37,538 bases of DNA from Alphaproteobacteria bacterium (GCA_030431875.1 JAUIIG010000001.1:1-37538); one strand, 5' to 3'. Shown: positions 15,004-24,127, counted from the stretch's first letter. Notes: a model not told the origin generated them from the sequence alone. Numbers and translations: made by a program.

Positions 15004-17322
15004 CTAAACCATGTTCTTTAAGGCATAAGATTCCTTAGATGCATGAAATTGAAGGATTTTATCAAACGTCACGGGCTTGGAAATTGCGAATCCCTGGGCC
15101 ACCAGGCAGCCCGAATCGCGCAAAAGTGTTAACGTTCCGGCGTCCTCAACCCCTTCTGCGACAACGATGATTCGCAATTCCTTGCCCATCTGCAGGATGG
15201 AGCGCACGATCCCCTGTGCCTTGGGATCGTGGCTCATCGGCGAAATGAACAGCCGGTCGATCTTGAGCTCGGAGAAGGGCAGGCGCAGCAAGGCCTCGAG
15301 GCTGGCCGCGCCAACCCCGAAGTCGTCCATCGAAATCTTGGTGCCCAGCGCCTTCAGCTCGCCAAGGATTTCCGCGGCGAGGTCGAGGTTGGAGATGCGA
15401 TAGGTCTCGGTGATCTCCAGCGTCAGGTGGTGCGGTTCGAAGCCACTACGATTCAGCACGTCGGAGACCATCTGCACGATCGAGCGTTCGTGCAGCAGCG
15501 TGGCCGAAATGTTCACCGCGATCGGCAGGTTGAGGCCTGCGGCCTTGAAGGCGTTGCCGGCTTCGCAAGCCTCTTCGAGCACGAAGCGGGTCAGCTGGCT
15601 CATGCGGCCCGCGGTCTCGCACTGGCGGATGAAATAGTCGGGCGGGATATGGCCCTTGACCGGGTCGTTCCAGCGTACCAGCGCTTCGGCGCCGATGATC
15701 TCGCCGGTCTGCACCATGATCTTGGGCTGGTAGGCGAGGTAGATCTCGCCGTTGGCCAGCGCCGCGTCGATGCGTGCCTGCAGCGAAATGTTCCAGATCA
15801 GGTCTTCCTGCGAGGCCGTGTCGGCGACGGCGATCGGCTCGAAAGTCTCGGTGGTCTTCTCGGCTACGGCCACCGCTGCCGCCAGGCGGCGGGCGACTGC
15901 CGGGCTGGGGCTGATGTCGATGCCGAAGGTAATGCCGACGTCGACTTGCTCGTCACCCACGATCAGCGGCGAAGAGAACAGCGCGCGCAGGCCTTCCAGA
16001 TGTTCGCGCAGGAGGGCCGGGTCCTTCTCCGGCATGGTCCAGGCGATCATGTGGCCCTGGCCGAGATAGATTCTGGCGTCCTGCGTCGCGGCGCGCAGGC
16101 GGGCGGTGATCGCCAGCATGTAGTCGGCGTGGAGTTCTGCCGGCAGGGTGCGGCGAACTTCCTCGAAGCGGTGGATCTTGGCCACGATCACTGCGGGGAC
16201 CAGTTCGGCAACCTCTTCATCGGTTTCCAGCGCGGCAAAGGTCGGCAGGCCGGTCTCCGCATCGACCAGCCGCAGCTTCTGCTTCCACGAGGCCCGCATG
16301 CGGTAATAGCCGTACAGGGCCAGCATGACCCCGGCATCGGCCACGCTGATACGTGCGCCCAAGTGCGCGCCGACAATCAGCGCCATGGGGATGCCGGCCG
16401 CGATGGCGGCATAGGCGGCATAGCGTGCCCCCTGCGGCCGGATTGCTGCTGCCAGCAGCAGGGCTCCGACTGTCAGGATCAGGGCCAGCAGGCCACCGAA
16501 ATAGCGCGTATGGCCGGCCTTCAGTGTTTCCGCCGCGTAGATCGAGACCATTGCGTCCGGCACGGCAGTATGGCCGGGAATGTTGCGGCCTTGCACGGCC
16601 TCCCTGGCGCTCGAGCCAATGACAACGGTCTTGCCGCGCAAGCCGGCCAGCGACTCCTTGCCCTGGACGAGGTCCGCGAAACGGTAGGTTGGAATGGATT
16701 CGAGATCGAAACCGTAATTGATCGGGAAGTTTTCGGATTCGCCGCGGTCGATCCCGGCAATCTGGGTTGGCAGGTTTGGCAGGTTCTCGCCGCCATGGTC
16801 GACGCGGTAAGGCATTTCCCAGATGTAGCCGAGATAGTTTGCCCAGCCGCGCGAACCGACCTGCGCCACGCCCTCGCCAATCGACGGGACATTGTCTGTC
16901 AGCTCCAGCTGGCCGTTGAGGTTGGTCTCCATGTCGCGGACCAGGTAGGCCTCGCCGGAGAAATCACGCAGCGCGGCATTGAGCTCGCTATCGGTTTCGC
17001 TGTCGGATGCCCGGTCGAAAACATAGTCGACGTAGACGGCGTCCACCCCTGCATCATCGAGCCGATCGAGCAATTGAGCGAGTTGCTGGCGTCCGCGCGG
17101 TTGTTCATGGTCGGAAAGATCGGCGTCGGAACCGACAAAGACGATGTCGCCGGAAGCACTTTCCGAAGCGATCCGAGACTGTATCGTCCAGCCCAGTTGG
17201 TCGATTGGCTGGAAGATCGTAACTGCCAGTAACACAAGCGCAATTGCCCCGGCCCACGCTACGTGGCGGACGCGTTCGAGCCTGCCGGCCCGGTTTCGTG
17301 ATTTGGAGGCCTGTTCGACCAC
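15004..17322 (-). CDS. CHASE2-degenerate GGDEF-EAL cyclic-di-GMP phosphodiesterase
   Basis: Encodes 772 residues. The order is a membrane helix (about 20-40), a periplasmic CHASE2 sensor (41-275), three membrane helices (about 276-340), a degenerate GGDEF domain (about 350-500) and an EAL domain (about 510-765). The GGDEF signature position reads GQGHMIAW, so cyclase activity is not expected. The EAL residues needed for hydrolysis are present: EALVRW (Glu546), Asn604, LEITE (636-640), MDDFG (Asp666, Asp667), Lys687, EGVE (723-726) and Gln743. It should lower c-di-GMP in response to an unknown external signal, affecting motility or attachment. TTAACCAT half-sites upstream suggest control by CtrA. 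Confidence 0.92.
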   Translation of the reverse strand: MVEQASKSRNRAGRLERVRHVAWAGAIALVLLAVTIFQPIDQLGWTIQSRIASESASGDIVFVGSDADLSDHEQPRGRQQLAQLLDRLDDAGVDAVYVDYVFDRASDSETDSELNAALRDFSGEAYLVRDMETNLNGQLELTDNVPSIGEGVAQVGSRGWANYLGYIWEMPYRVDHGGENLPNLPTQIAGIDRGESENFPINYGFDLESIPTYRFADLVQGKESLAGLRGKTVVIGSSAREAVQGRNIPGHTAVPDAMVSIYAAETLKAGHTRYFGGLLALILTVGALLLAAAIRPQGARYAAYAAIAAGIPMALIVGAHLGARISVADAGVMLALYGYYRMRASWKQKLRLVDAETGLPTFAALETDEEVAELVPAVIVAKIHRFEEVRRTLPAELHADYMLAITARLRAATQDARIYLGQGHMIAWTMPEKDPALLREHLEGLRALFSSPLIVGDEQVDVGITFGIDISPSPAVARRLAAAVAVAEKTTETFEPIAVADTASQEDLIWNISLQARIDAALANGEIYLAYQPKIMVQTGEIIGAEALVRWNDPVKGHIPPDYFIRQCETAGRMSQLTRFVLEEACEAGNAFKAAGLNLPIAVNISATLLHERSIVQMVSDVLNRSGFEPHHLTLEITETYRISNLDLAAEILGELKALGTKISMDDFGVGAASLEALLRLPFSELKIDRLFISPMSHDPKAQGIVRSILQMGKELRIIVVAEGVEDAGTLTLLRDSGCLVAQGFAISKPVTFDKILQFHASKESYALKNMV

Positions 17323-17378
17323 AATTCACCTTCAAGACGCGCAATCAAGACGCGGGACAGCAGCTTTCCTGCCATACG

Positions 17379-17424
17379 ATGGTTAACAAAGCGGCAATGG
17401 GACGGCGGAAGACTGCTTAACCAT
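17379..17424. promoter_or_regulatory. Two inverted CtrA-like half-sites upstream of the EAL gene
   Basis: TTAACCAT occurs on the minus strand at 17379-17386 and on the plus strand at 17417-17424, 57-102 bp upstream of the phosphodiesterase start. TTAACCAT is a known CtrA half-site form in alphaproteobacteria. The full TTAA-N7-TTAA site is not present, so binding strength is uncertain. Confidence 0.5.
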
Positions 17425-17509
17425 GAGGCAGCGATGGTGCTGCCTGTTCATGCTCGACAGCTTCAGGGTGAACGGCTAGTTCCGGCGACGAACAGGGGCA
17501 GGAACTTCC

Positions 17510-18175
17510 ATGAAGCTGATTATCGGCAACAAGAACTATTCCAGCTGGTCGTTGCGCGGCTGGCTGGCAGCCAAGCAGAGCGGGTTGCATTTCGACGAGC
17601 TGACCGTCCACATCGACGGCGATGACTGGCAGGCGATGAAGAGCCAGAACGGCGAGTTCCAGCCTTCGGCGGGCAAGGTGCCGGTGCTGTGGGACGGCGA
17701 CGTGGTGGTATGGGACAGCCTCGCCATCCTCGAATACCTCAGCGACAAGGTGGGGCGAGACCGGTTCTGGCCCAAGCCCGACGATGCCCGCGGCATGGCG
17801 CGCGCCATGGTGGCGGAAATGCATTCCTCCTACCTCTCGCTGCGACGCAATTGCCCGATGAACATCCGCGCCCGCGTGGGCGTCGAGCTGCAGGACCAGA
17901 CCAAGGCCGATATCGTGCGTATCCTGGGCCTGTGGGCCGAAGCCCGCGCGCGGTTCGGCAAGGGCGGCCCCTTCCTGTTCGGGACCTTCAGCGCGGCGGA
18001 TATCTTCTACGCACCGATCGTCAGCCGCTTCATCACCTACGGTATCAACGTGCCGGGTTTCGCCACGGCCTACATGCAGGCGCTGTGGGAGCACGACTGG
18101 ATGCAGGAATGGATCGACGCGGCACTGGCCGAGGAGTGGACCATTTCGCAGTTCGAGGTCAGTGCTACCGACTGA
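17510..18175 (+). CDS. Glutathione S-transferase family protein
   Basis: Encodes 221 residues. The thioredoxin-like N-terminal domain (about 1-80) opens with MKLIIGNKNYSSWSLRGWLA and includes GKVPVLWDGDVVVWDSLAI, where VP and the DSLAI turn bind glutathione. The C-terminal helical domain (about 88-215) has FLFGTFSAADIFYAPIVSR, the N-capping motif region of GSTs. The likely catalytic residue is a serine in NYSSWS. The substrate is unknown; detoxification or stress roles are usual. It has GGCAGGAA upstream of the ATG and converges on the cupin gene with a 12-bp gap. Confidence 0.9.
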   Translation: MKLIIGNKNYSSWSLRGWLAAKQSGLHFDELTVHIDGDDWQAMKSQNGEFQPSAGKVPVLWDGDVVVWDSLAILEYLSDKVGRDRFWPKPDDARGMARAMVAEMHSSYLSLRRNCPMNIRARVGVELQDQTKADIVRILGLWAEARARFGKGGPFLFGTFSAADIFYAPIVSRFITYGINVPGFATAYMQALWEHDWMQEWIDAALAEEWTISQFEVSATD

Positions 18176-18187
18176 CGCCGGTCCGGG

Positions 18188-18640
18188 TCAGAAAGGCGTA
18201 CCGTCCTTGCGGGTGAAGCCCGTGGCGCGCACGAATTTCATGTCGATGTCCGAATACTCGCCCCAGTCGGCGGCGGTGTCTCCTGCGCTTAGCGCCACGA
18301 AGATGCAATCGCTGTCCGAGCGGTTTTGCAACACATGACCGTTCCGCACAGCCTTGGCCCAGGTGGCAATGTCGCCTGCCTTCAGCAGCGTTTCGCCGCC
18401 GTCTTCCACCAGCACGGCTTCGCCCTCGAGCATGATCACCATCTCGTCTTCTTCGGCGTGCCAGTGGCGCTGCGAGGACCATGCTCCCGGCTTCAGCACA
18501 ACGTGGCTGGCGGCCAGGTCGGTCAACCCGGCGGCTGGGCCGATCCGGCGATACCAGCGGCCTTGGACCGCCTCGTCATGCGGCGGCGGATAGCCCGTGG
18601 CATTGGTTTGGGGGATGGATTCCAGATCGAGCTTGGGCAT
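18188..18640 (-). CDS. Cupin-domain protein
   Basis: Encodes 150 residues with a single cupin barrel (about 40-120). Cupin motif 1 is seen as RHWHAEEDEMVIMLEGE, with the two His and the Glu as likely metal ligands, and motif 2 is around GHVLQNRSDSDC with a His. No signal peptide is present. Cupins of this type may be isomerases, dioxygenases or sensors, so no reaction can be given. It is divergent from dapE with only 29 bp between starts. Confidence 0.85.
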   Translation of the reverse strand: MPKLDLESIPQTNATGYPPPHDEAVQGRWYRRIGPAAGLTDLAASHVVLKPGAWSSQRHWHAEEDEMVIMLEGEAVLVEDGGETLLKAGDIATWAKAVRNGHVLQNRSDSDCIFVALSAGDTAADWGEYSDIDMKFVRATGFTRKDGTPF

Positions 18641-18669
18641 TGGGCGACACTCCTGCTAGCTGGCGCAAG

Positions 18670-19806
18670 ATGACCGACGCCCTCGACAATGCCAAGCGCC
18701 TGATCGCCTGCGAAAGCGTGACGCCCGCGCGCGGTGCGGTGTTCGATGCGTTGGAAGCCATGCTCGCCCCGCTGGGGTTCGCCGTGCACCGCTTTACGCG
18801 CGGCGATGGTCCGGAGGGCAGTGACGAGGAATCGGTCGAGAACATGTTCGCGATCCGTCGCGGTCCCGAAGGCAGCAAGCACTTCGCCTTTGCCGGACAT
18901 GTCGACGTCGTTCCGCCCGGTGAGGGCTGGGCGAGCGAACCGTTCGGTCCGGAAGTTCGGCATGACCTGCTCTACGGGCGCGGCGCGGTGGATATGAAAG
19001 GTTCTATCGCTTGTATGGCTGCTGCCGTGGCGGACATTCCGGCAGAGGCAGGCACGCTCAGCTTTATCATTACCGGCGATGAGGAAGGCCCGGCGCTGCA
19101 TGGCACCCGCGCGCTGATCGACTACATGCGCGAGGTGGATGAGATCCCCGACCTGTGCCTCGTAGGCGAACCCACTTCGGTCAATCGCCTGGGCGACATG
19201 ATGAAGATCGGGCGACGCGGCTCGGTCAACATCTGGATCGAGGTCCAGGGTACGCAGGGCCATGTGGCCTATCCGCACCTGGCCGATAACCCGCTGCCCA
19301 AGCTGGTGGCCATCCTGGCCGAACTTGATACGCTCGTACTCGACGAAGGCACTGACTGGTTCCAGCCCAGCAACCTAGAGATCACCGAGATCGACGTGCC
19401 CAATCGCGCGCACAATGTCATTCCGGGCAAGGCGAAGGCGCGTATCTCTATCCGCTTCAACGACCAGCATTCAGGCGCTTCGCTTTCCGAAAAGGTCGCG
19501 GCCATCGCTGAGAAGCACGGCGGTACGGCCTTGCCGATCATCAGCGGCGAGCCGTTCCTGACGCCGCCGGGTGAATTCAGCGATATTATCGCGGCAGCGG
19601 TGAAGGCCGAGACGGGCGTGGACCCGGAAGCCTCCACCACCGGTGGCACGTCCGACGCTCGCTTCCTGAAGGACCTGTGTCCGGTGATCGAGTTCGGGCT
19701 GGTCAACGCCACCATGCACAAGACTGACGAAGCCGTCGCGCTTGACGACCTGCAAGCACTGTCGGCAATCTACCGAAGGATCGCACTGGCCGCACTCTCC
19801 GGTTGA
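18670..19806 (+). CDS. dapE: Succinyl-diaminopimelate desuccinylase
   Basis: Encodes 378 residues from the chosen ATG. It hydrolyses N-succinyl-L,L-diaminopimelate to give diaminopimelate for peptidoglycan and lysine. M20 motifs are AGHVDVVPPG (His77, Asp79), YGRGAVDMKGS (metal ligand Asp108), ITGDEEGPA (Glu138, Glu139), a GEPTS turn, and TGGTSDARF near the end. A lid/dimer domain lies in the middle. The frame is open 63 codons further upstream but that part overlaps the cupin gene and lacks family sequence. dapB of the same pathway is 6.4 kb away on the other strand. Confidence 0.95.
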   Translation: MTDALDNAKRLIACESVTPARGAVFDALEAMLAPLGFAVHRFTRGDGPEGSDEESVENMFAIRRGPEGSKHFAFAGHVDVVPPGEGWASEPFGPEVRHDLLYGRGAVDMKGSIACMAAAVADIPAEAGTLSFIITGDEEGPALHGTRALIDYMREVDEIPDLCLVGEPTSVNRLGDMMKIGRRGSVNIWIEVQGTQGHVAYPHLADNPLPKLVAILAELDTLVLDEGTDWFQPSNLEITEIDVPNRAHNVIPGKAKARISIRFNDQHSGASLSEKVAAIAEKHGGTALPIISGEPFLTPPGEFSDIIAAAVKAETGVDPEASTTGGTSDARFLKDLCPVIEFGLVNATMHKTDEAVALDDLQALSAIYRRIALAALSG

Positions 19807-19833
19807 GTCCGGGCCACCTGATAGGGGAATTCC

Positions 19834-21078
19834 ATGGGTTTCTGGTTCCGCATTCCGCTGTGGCAGCGTGTCATCGCCGCGCTGATCCTGGGCGTCATCC
19901 TGGGGCTCGCCTGGGGACCCGAAGCCGAAAGCATCAAGTGGATCGGCGACTTCTTCATCAAGTCGATCAAGATGCTGGTGGTCCCGCTGATCTTCTTCAG
20001 CCTCGTCGCGGGCGTTGCCGCCATCGGCGACCTGCGCAAGCTCGGTGCGGTCGGTGGCCGCGCCATCCTGCTGTTCGTGGTGACCGGCCAGATCGCCGTA
20101 TGGCTTGGCCTTGCGCTGGGAACCGGCGCGGTGAACCTCGGCCTCTTCCCTGATCGCGAGACGCTGGGCACGCCCACCGTGCCCACGCCCGACCCCAACC
20201 CCACCACGGCGGTGGACATGATTCTCTCGATCGTGCCCGAAAGCCCGGTGCAGGTGATGGCTGACGTCGCCGTGCTGCCGCTGATCGTGTTCAGCCTGCT
20301 GATCGGCGTCGGCATCCTGATGGCGGGCAAGGACGGCGAGCCGGTCCAGAAGATCTTCGATTCGGGCGCGATCATCATGCAGAAGGTGACCATGGTGGTG
20401 ATGGAGCTCACCCCCTTCGGCGTCTTCGCGCTGATGGCCTGGGTGGCCGGCACGCTGGGGGTCGACGCGCTCAAGGCGCTCAGCTGGCTGGTCGTGCTCA
20501 ACTACACCGGCTGCCTGCTGATCATCCTCGTCATGTATTCGGCCATGATCAAGTTCATCGCCCGCCTGCCGGTGATCGACTTCTTTCGCGGCATCGTCGA
20601 TGCCATCGCGGTCAGCTATTCCACCGCCAGCTCCAACGCCACACTGCCGGTCACCCTGCGCTGTGCAGAGCGAAACCTTGGCGTGTCCAACTCGGTGGCG
20701 GCCTTCGTCATTTCGCTTGGTGCGACGGTGAACATGAACGGCACGGCCATGTACCTTGGCCTGGCCACGCTGTTCGGTGCCTCGATCTTCGGTGTGGACC
20801 TGACGCTGGGCCAGTACTTCCTGATCTCGATCCTCGCCACGCTGGGCGCGATTGGCGCGGCGGGCATTCCCGGCGCGGGCTTGATCATGATGGCGCTGGT
20901 GTTCGGTGCGGTCGGTGTGCCGCTGGAAACCATCGCCTTCGTCGCCGGTGTCGACCGGATCATGGACATGATGCGCACCACCACCAATGTCAGCGGAGAC
21001 GCTGCAGTGGCCACCACCGTGGCGAGCCTGACCGGCGACATCGACCGCGAGGAAATGATCAGCGCAGACGACGTCTGA
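19834..21078 (+). CDS. Dicarboxylate/amino acid:cation symporter (DAACS family)
   Basis: Encodes 414 residues with the GltP/DctA-type fold of eight membrane helices and two re-entrant loops. Signature segments are the serine-rich loop SYSTASSNATLPVTL, the cation- and substrate-binding NMNGTAMYLG, and AAGIPGAGLIMM. It should import a C4-dicarboxylate or acidic amino acid with protons or sodium; a substrate choice is not possible from sequence. It lies 27 bp after dapE and may share its transcript, and 23 bp before the NTF2-like lipoprotein. Confidence 0.92.
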   Translation: MGFWFRIPLWQRVIAALILGVILGLAWGPEAESIKWIGDFFIKSIKMLVVPLIFFSLVAGVAAIGDLRKLGAVGGRAILLFVVTGQIAVWLGLALGTGAVNLGLFPDRETLGTPTVPTPDPNPTTAVDMILSIVPESPVQVMADVAVLPLIVFSLLIGVGILMAGKDGEPVQKIFDSGAIIMQKVTMVVMELTPFGVFALMAWVAGTLGVDALKALSWLVVLNYTGCLLIILVMYSAMIKFIARLPVIDFFRGIVDAIAVSYSTASSNATLPVTLRCAERNLGVSNSVAAFVISLGATVNMNGTAMYLGLATLFGASIFGVDLTLGQYFLISILATLGAIGAAGIPGAGLIMMALVFGAVGVPLETIAFVAGVDRIMDMMRTTTNVSGDAAVATTVASLTGDIDREEMISADDV

Positions 21079-21101
21079 CGCACTTCTTGGGAGGGATTGG
21101 A

Positions 21102-21608
21102 ATGAAGAAGGCACTTGTTATCGGCCTGCTGCTGGCAACGGCGGCTTGCGCCGAGCCGGATTGTGCAACTGCCGGGTCAGAGGAGGGCTGTGACGCTCCC
21201 GCGTCGAACGCGCTGCCTGTAGTGCAGAGCTTCTACGAAGCCATCGGCACGGGCGACATGGAAACCGTGGCCAGCCTGCTGGCGGACGACGTCTCGTGGT
21301 CCGAAGCCGAGGGCAGCCCCTACGCCGCCGGCAATCCCTATATCGGCTTCGAGGCCATGGGTGCAGGCGTGTTCGGCCCGATCAACGAGACCTTCGCCGA
21401 TTTCGCCGGGACGCCGCAGCAATTCACCACCGAGGGTGACCGCGTCGTGGTGGAAGGCCGCTACACCGGTACCCAGCGCGAAACGGGCGAGACGCTCGAC
21501 GCGCCCTTCGTCCACGTATTCACCGTGGAAGGCGACCAGATCGTAGCCTTCCAGCAGTACACCGACACCTGGCAATGGCGCCGGATGACCGGGACGCTGG
21601 AGGACTAG
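21102..21608 (+). CDS. SnoaL/NTF2-like protein, probable lipoprotein
   Basis: Encodes 168 residues. The N-terminus MKKALVIGLLLATAACAEPD has a short signal peptide ending at Cys16, an acceptable though not ideal lipobox (TAAC). The mature domain follows the SnoaL/NTF2-like pattern: VQSFYEAIGTGDMETVASLLADDVSW, a GFEAM helix, and strands with VVVEGRYTGT and FVHVFTVEGDQIVAFQQYTDT. Such domains bind small molecules or act as isomerases; the role here is unknown. GGAGGGATTGGA gives a good ribosome site. Its stop overlaps the stop of the opposing DUF2189 gene. Confidence 0.82.
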   Translation: MKKALVIGLLLATAACAEPDCATAGSEEGCDAPASNALPVVQSFYEAIGTGDMETVASLLADDVSWSEAEGSPYAAGNPYIGFEAMGAGVFGPINETFADFAGTPQQFTTEGDRVVVEGRYTGTQRETGETLDAPFVHVFTVEGDQIVAFQQYTDTWQWRRMTGTLED

Positions 21609-22369
21609 CTCACCGCGCGCCGGTACAGGTGCCAGGTTGCGTGGCCAAGCACCGGCAGCACCACCAGCAGGCCCAGGAACAGCGGGATCATCGCTACGGC
21701 GAGCGTCGCGGCGATGATCACTGCCCAGCCGAGCATCACGCCGGTGTTGCGCTTCACCGTCTGCACGCTGGCGATGATCGCGCTGATGAAGTCGATGTCG
21801 CGATCAACCAGCATGGGCAGGCTGATCACGGTGATGGTGTAGAAGAACCAGGCCAGCACCGCGCCCACCGCCGAGCCGACACCCAGCATGGTGAGGCCGG
21901 TGGGCGACAGCAGCGCCTCCAGCGATTCCCCGCCCATGCCGCTCTCGGCCATGAAGATGGCGAAAATGGCATGGGCGATGATGACCCAGAAGCTGAAGGC
22001 GACGAAGACGAAGCCGCCCATCATCAGCAATTGCTCGTCCCCGCGCCCGCGCAGTGCGCCCAAGACCGCGCCCCATGACAGCGGCTCCCCCAGTTCGCGG
22101 CGGCGGCTGACTTCGTAGAGGCCCACGGCGGCAAAGGGAGCGATCAACGGGAAGCCCGCGGTGATCGCCACCAGCCAGCCCGCCTCGCCGCGCCAGAACA
22201 TGGCATAGGCCACCAGCATGCCGCCAGCCGCGTAGATCGCGCCGAAGAACATGCCGTAGAGCGGGTGCGCAAGGAAATCGCGCCAGCCCGCAGCCAGTGC
22301 CGCCCGCAAGTCTGCTGCCGCCAGATTATCCGTCACATGCACGGGCGAAGGCTTCGTCGCTGAGTTCAT
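21605..22369 (-). CDS. DUF2189 integral membrane protein
   Basis: Encodes 254 residues from the chosen ATG. There are about six membrane segments after a soluble N-terminus (about 1-40). The pattern LRAALAAGWRDFLAHPLYGMFFGAIYA and the late LVDRDIDFISAIIASVQTVKRN loop is that of DUF2189, sometimes labelled cytochrome c oxidase subunit I-like, with unknown function. The start at 22369 has GGAG a few bases upstream; an ATG eight codons earlier is less likely. It is probably the last gene of the dapB-to-nth run. Confidence 0.82.
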   Translation of the reverse strand: MNSATKPSPVHVTDNLAAADLRAALAAGWRDFLAHPLYGMFFGAIYAAGGMLVAYAMFWRGEAGWLVAITAGFPLIAPFAAVGLYEVSRRRELGEPLSWGAVLGALRGRGDEQLLMMGGFVFVAFSFWVIIAHAIFAIFMAESGMGGESLEALLSPTGLTMLGVGSAVGAVLAWFFYTITVISLPMLVDRDIDFISAIIASVQTVKRNTGVMLGWAVIIAATLAVAMIPLFLGLLVVLPVLGHATWHLYRRAVS

Positions 22370-22439
22370 GTCATCTCTCCCCACCGCTTTCATGCCAGCT
22401 TGTGCCGGTCAAACCATGCGCGAGATCAAACTTGGGCGA

Positions 22440-23090
22440 CTACCTGCCCTTCGGCTTCTCCAGCACCTTCTTGCGATAGCTGCACAGGTCGACGAGGTTG
22501 CAGCGCCAGCATTCGGGCGTGCGCGCCTTGCAGGTGTAGCGCCCGTGCAGGATCAGCCAGTGATGGGCGTGCAGGCGGAACGGCTGGGGCACGCGCTTTT
22601 CCAGCTTGGCTTCGACCTGTTCGGGTGTCTTGCCCTTGGCGAGGCCGGTACGGTTGCCGACGCGCAGGATGTGCGTGTCGACCGCGAAGGTCTCCTGCCT
22701 GAACCAGCAATTGAGCACGACATTGGCCGTCTTGCGACCGACGCCGGGCAAGCGCACCAGGTCTTCGCGCGTGTCGGGAACCTCGCTGCCATATTCGTCT
22801 ACCAGCAACTGCGAGAGCGCGATGACGTTCTTGGCCTTGGAATTGAACAGGCCGATGGTCTTGATGTGTTCGATCAGTCCGTCGAGTCCGAGTTCGAGCA
22901 TCTGTTCCGGCGTCTTCACCTTGGCGAACAGCGCGCGGGTGGCCTTGTTGACGCCCACATCGGTTGCCTGCGCGGACAGGGCAACGGCCACCACCAGCTG
23001 GTAAGCATTGCAATATTCCAGCTCGGTCTCGGGTTCGGGGTTGTCCTCCGCCAGGCGGCGGAAGAATTCGAAAATCTGGTCTTTGGTCAT
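22440..23090 (-). CDS. nth: Endonuclease III (DNA glycosylase/AP lyase)
   Basis: Encodes 216 residues. It removes oxidised pyrimidines and cuts the abasic site. The helix-hairpin-helix LPGVGRKTANVVL carries catalytic Lys120, and VDTHILRV carries Asp138. The [4Fe-4S] cluster cysteines are C187, C194, C197 and C203 with the exact X6-X2-X5 spacing. A much longer open frame exists upstream, but the ATG at 23090 gives the family N-terminus. It overlaps the upstream lipoprotein gene by 4 bp (ATGA). Confidence 0.96.
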   Translation of the reverse strand: MTKDQIFEFFRRLAEDNPEPETELEYCNAYQLVVAVALSAQATDVGVNKATRALFAKVKTPEQMLELGLDGLIEHIKTIGLFNSKAKNVIALSQLLVDEYGSEVPDTREDLVRLPGVGRKTANVVLNCWFRQETFAVDTHILRVGNRTGLAKGKTPEQVEAKLEKRVPQPFRLHAHHWLILHGRYTCKARTPECWRCNLVDLCSYRKKVLEKPKGR

Positions 23091-24127
23091 GGATCGCGCC
23101 AACCCTCGTCGCGCACGGAGTAGCGTCGTTCTTCTTCCGTGCCGCTGGCAACATCGACCAACGACAGCGTCACCTCGGTCATCCCCTGAGGATGGCTTAC
23201 CCGCGCGGCGTATATCAAGGTGTTCGGGTCGCTCGCGAAAAAGCCGGTCGGCGGCCCGTCGAAGTTGAAGGTGTAGTTGTAGGGATCGTCGGCGATTACC
23301 CGGTCGAAAAAGAACTCCCGCCCGTCGCCCCGGCGCACCCGCAATTCGTAGGGCGGCGGCGGATCGTCCTGCCGTGCCGATGACAGGACGGCGGGCGTAC
23401 GCAGGCTGCCGTCGGGCACCATGTCGACCACCACGAAGCGCCACGGATCGGGCGGCAGGTCGCTGTCATAGGCAGTGCCCAGTTCCACCCTCTCCCCGCA
23501 ATCGAGCAGGTAGAGTGCCACGCCGGGCTGTCCGGAATCGGCGAGGTAGGCGCGGCTCGCATCGATGGGGGCGAGGCTGTAGCGCGGCGGCAGGCCCAGC
23601 GCGTCATAGGGATCGACCTGTGGGTCGGCGACGAGCGGCACCCGGCAGGAGTCGTCGGGGCCGAATACCAGCTCCTCTTCCTCCACCGCAAAGCGCATGG
23701 CCCGGCCACCCATCATGCCGATGCGGACGCCGCCATTTGTTTCGTCGCAGGCGATGCGATCATCGTCGAAGCGCCAGGCATTGCTGAAATGGCACGCGAG
23801 CGGCACCAGCGCATCGCCCAGCGGCACCACCGAACTGATTGCCTCGCCACCGCCCTCGTAGCGGTAATCGACTTCGCGTTCGACCAGTGGTGAAGCGGCA
23901 TTGCCCGGTGTGACTTGCCAGGCGCGGAACTGCGCCGCGTCGATGCGAATCGGGGTCGAATGTCCCATCGGCGTCATGGGGCCTTCGGAAAGTTCGACGC
24001 GTGTTTCCACTACCACCACGCCATCGGGAGTGTTGATCCAGCCGCCGCTGCGATCCTCGCTGCCTACGGACTTCCAGCAGCCGCCCAATAGCAGTGCCGG
24101 GGCTAGCGCCCACATCGCTCGCTTCAT
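23087..24127 (-). CDS. Large lipoprotein of unknown function
   Basis: Encodes 346 residues beginning MKRAMWALAPALLLGGC, a clear signal peptide and lipobox (LGGC, Cys17). I do not recognise the domain. The mature protein is acidic and rich in short beta-type segments, with paired motifs such as SSVVPLGDALVPLACHFSNAWRF, DDDRIACDETNGG, a DPYDALGLPPRY loop and a late DPYNYTFNFDGPPTGFF. Five cysteines occur after the lipidated one. An envelope role is inferred from its lipid anchor and its place between a K+ channel gene and nth, overlapping both by 4 bp. Confidence 0.75.
   Translation of the reverse strand: MKRAMWALAPALLLGGCWKSVGSEDRSGGWINTPDGVVVVETRVELSEGPMTPMGHSTPIRIDAAQFRAWQVTPGNAASPLVEREVDYRYEGGGEAISSVVPLGDALVPLACHFSNAWRFDDDRIACDETNGGVRIGMMGGRAMRFAVEEEELVFGPDDSCRVPLVADPQVDPYDALGLPPRYSLAPIDASRAYLADSGQPGVALYLLDCGERVELGTAYDSDLPPDPWRFVVVDMVPDGSLRTPAVLSSARQDDPPPPYELRVRRGDGREFFFDRVIADDPYNYTFNFDGPPTGFFASDPNTLIYAARVSHPQGMTEVTLSLVDVASGTEEERRYSVRDEGWRDP

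Noticed and set aside
15229-17232. Long open frame on the plus strand opposite the EAL gene (667 codons)
   Set aside because: It is the antisense shadow of a GC-rich gene with clear CHASE2 and EAL motifs; its translation has no domain-like pattern and no ribosome site.
19471-21114. Minus-strand open frame of 547 codons across dapE and the symporter
   Set aside because: The sense strand has two well-identified genes; the antisense translation is His/Asp/Arg-rich low-complexity sequence typical of shadows.
23091-23444. N-terminal extension of nth by 118 codons
   Set aside because: The extension overlaps the lipoprotein gene in another frame and has no glycosylase sequence; ATG 23090 gives the standard N-terminus.
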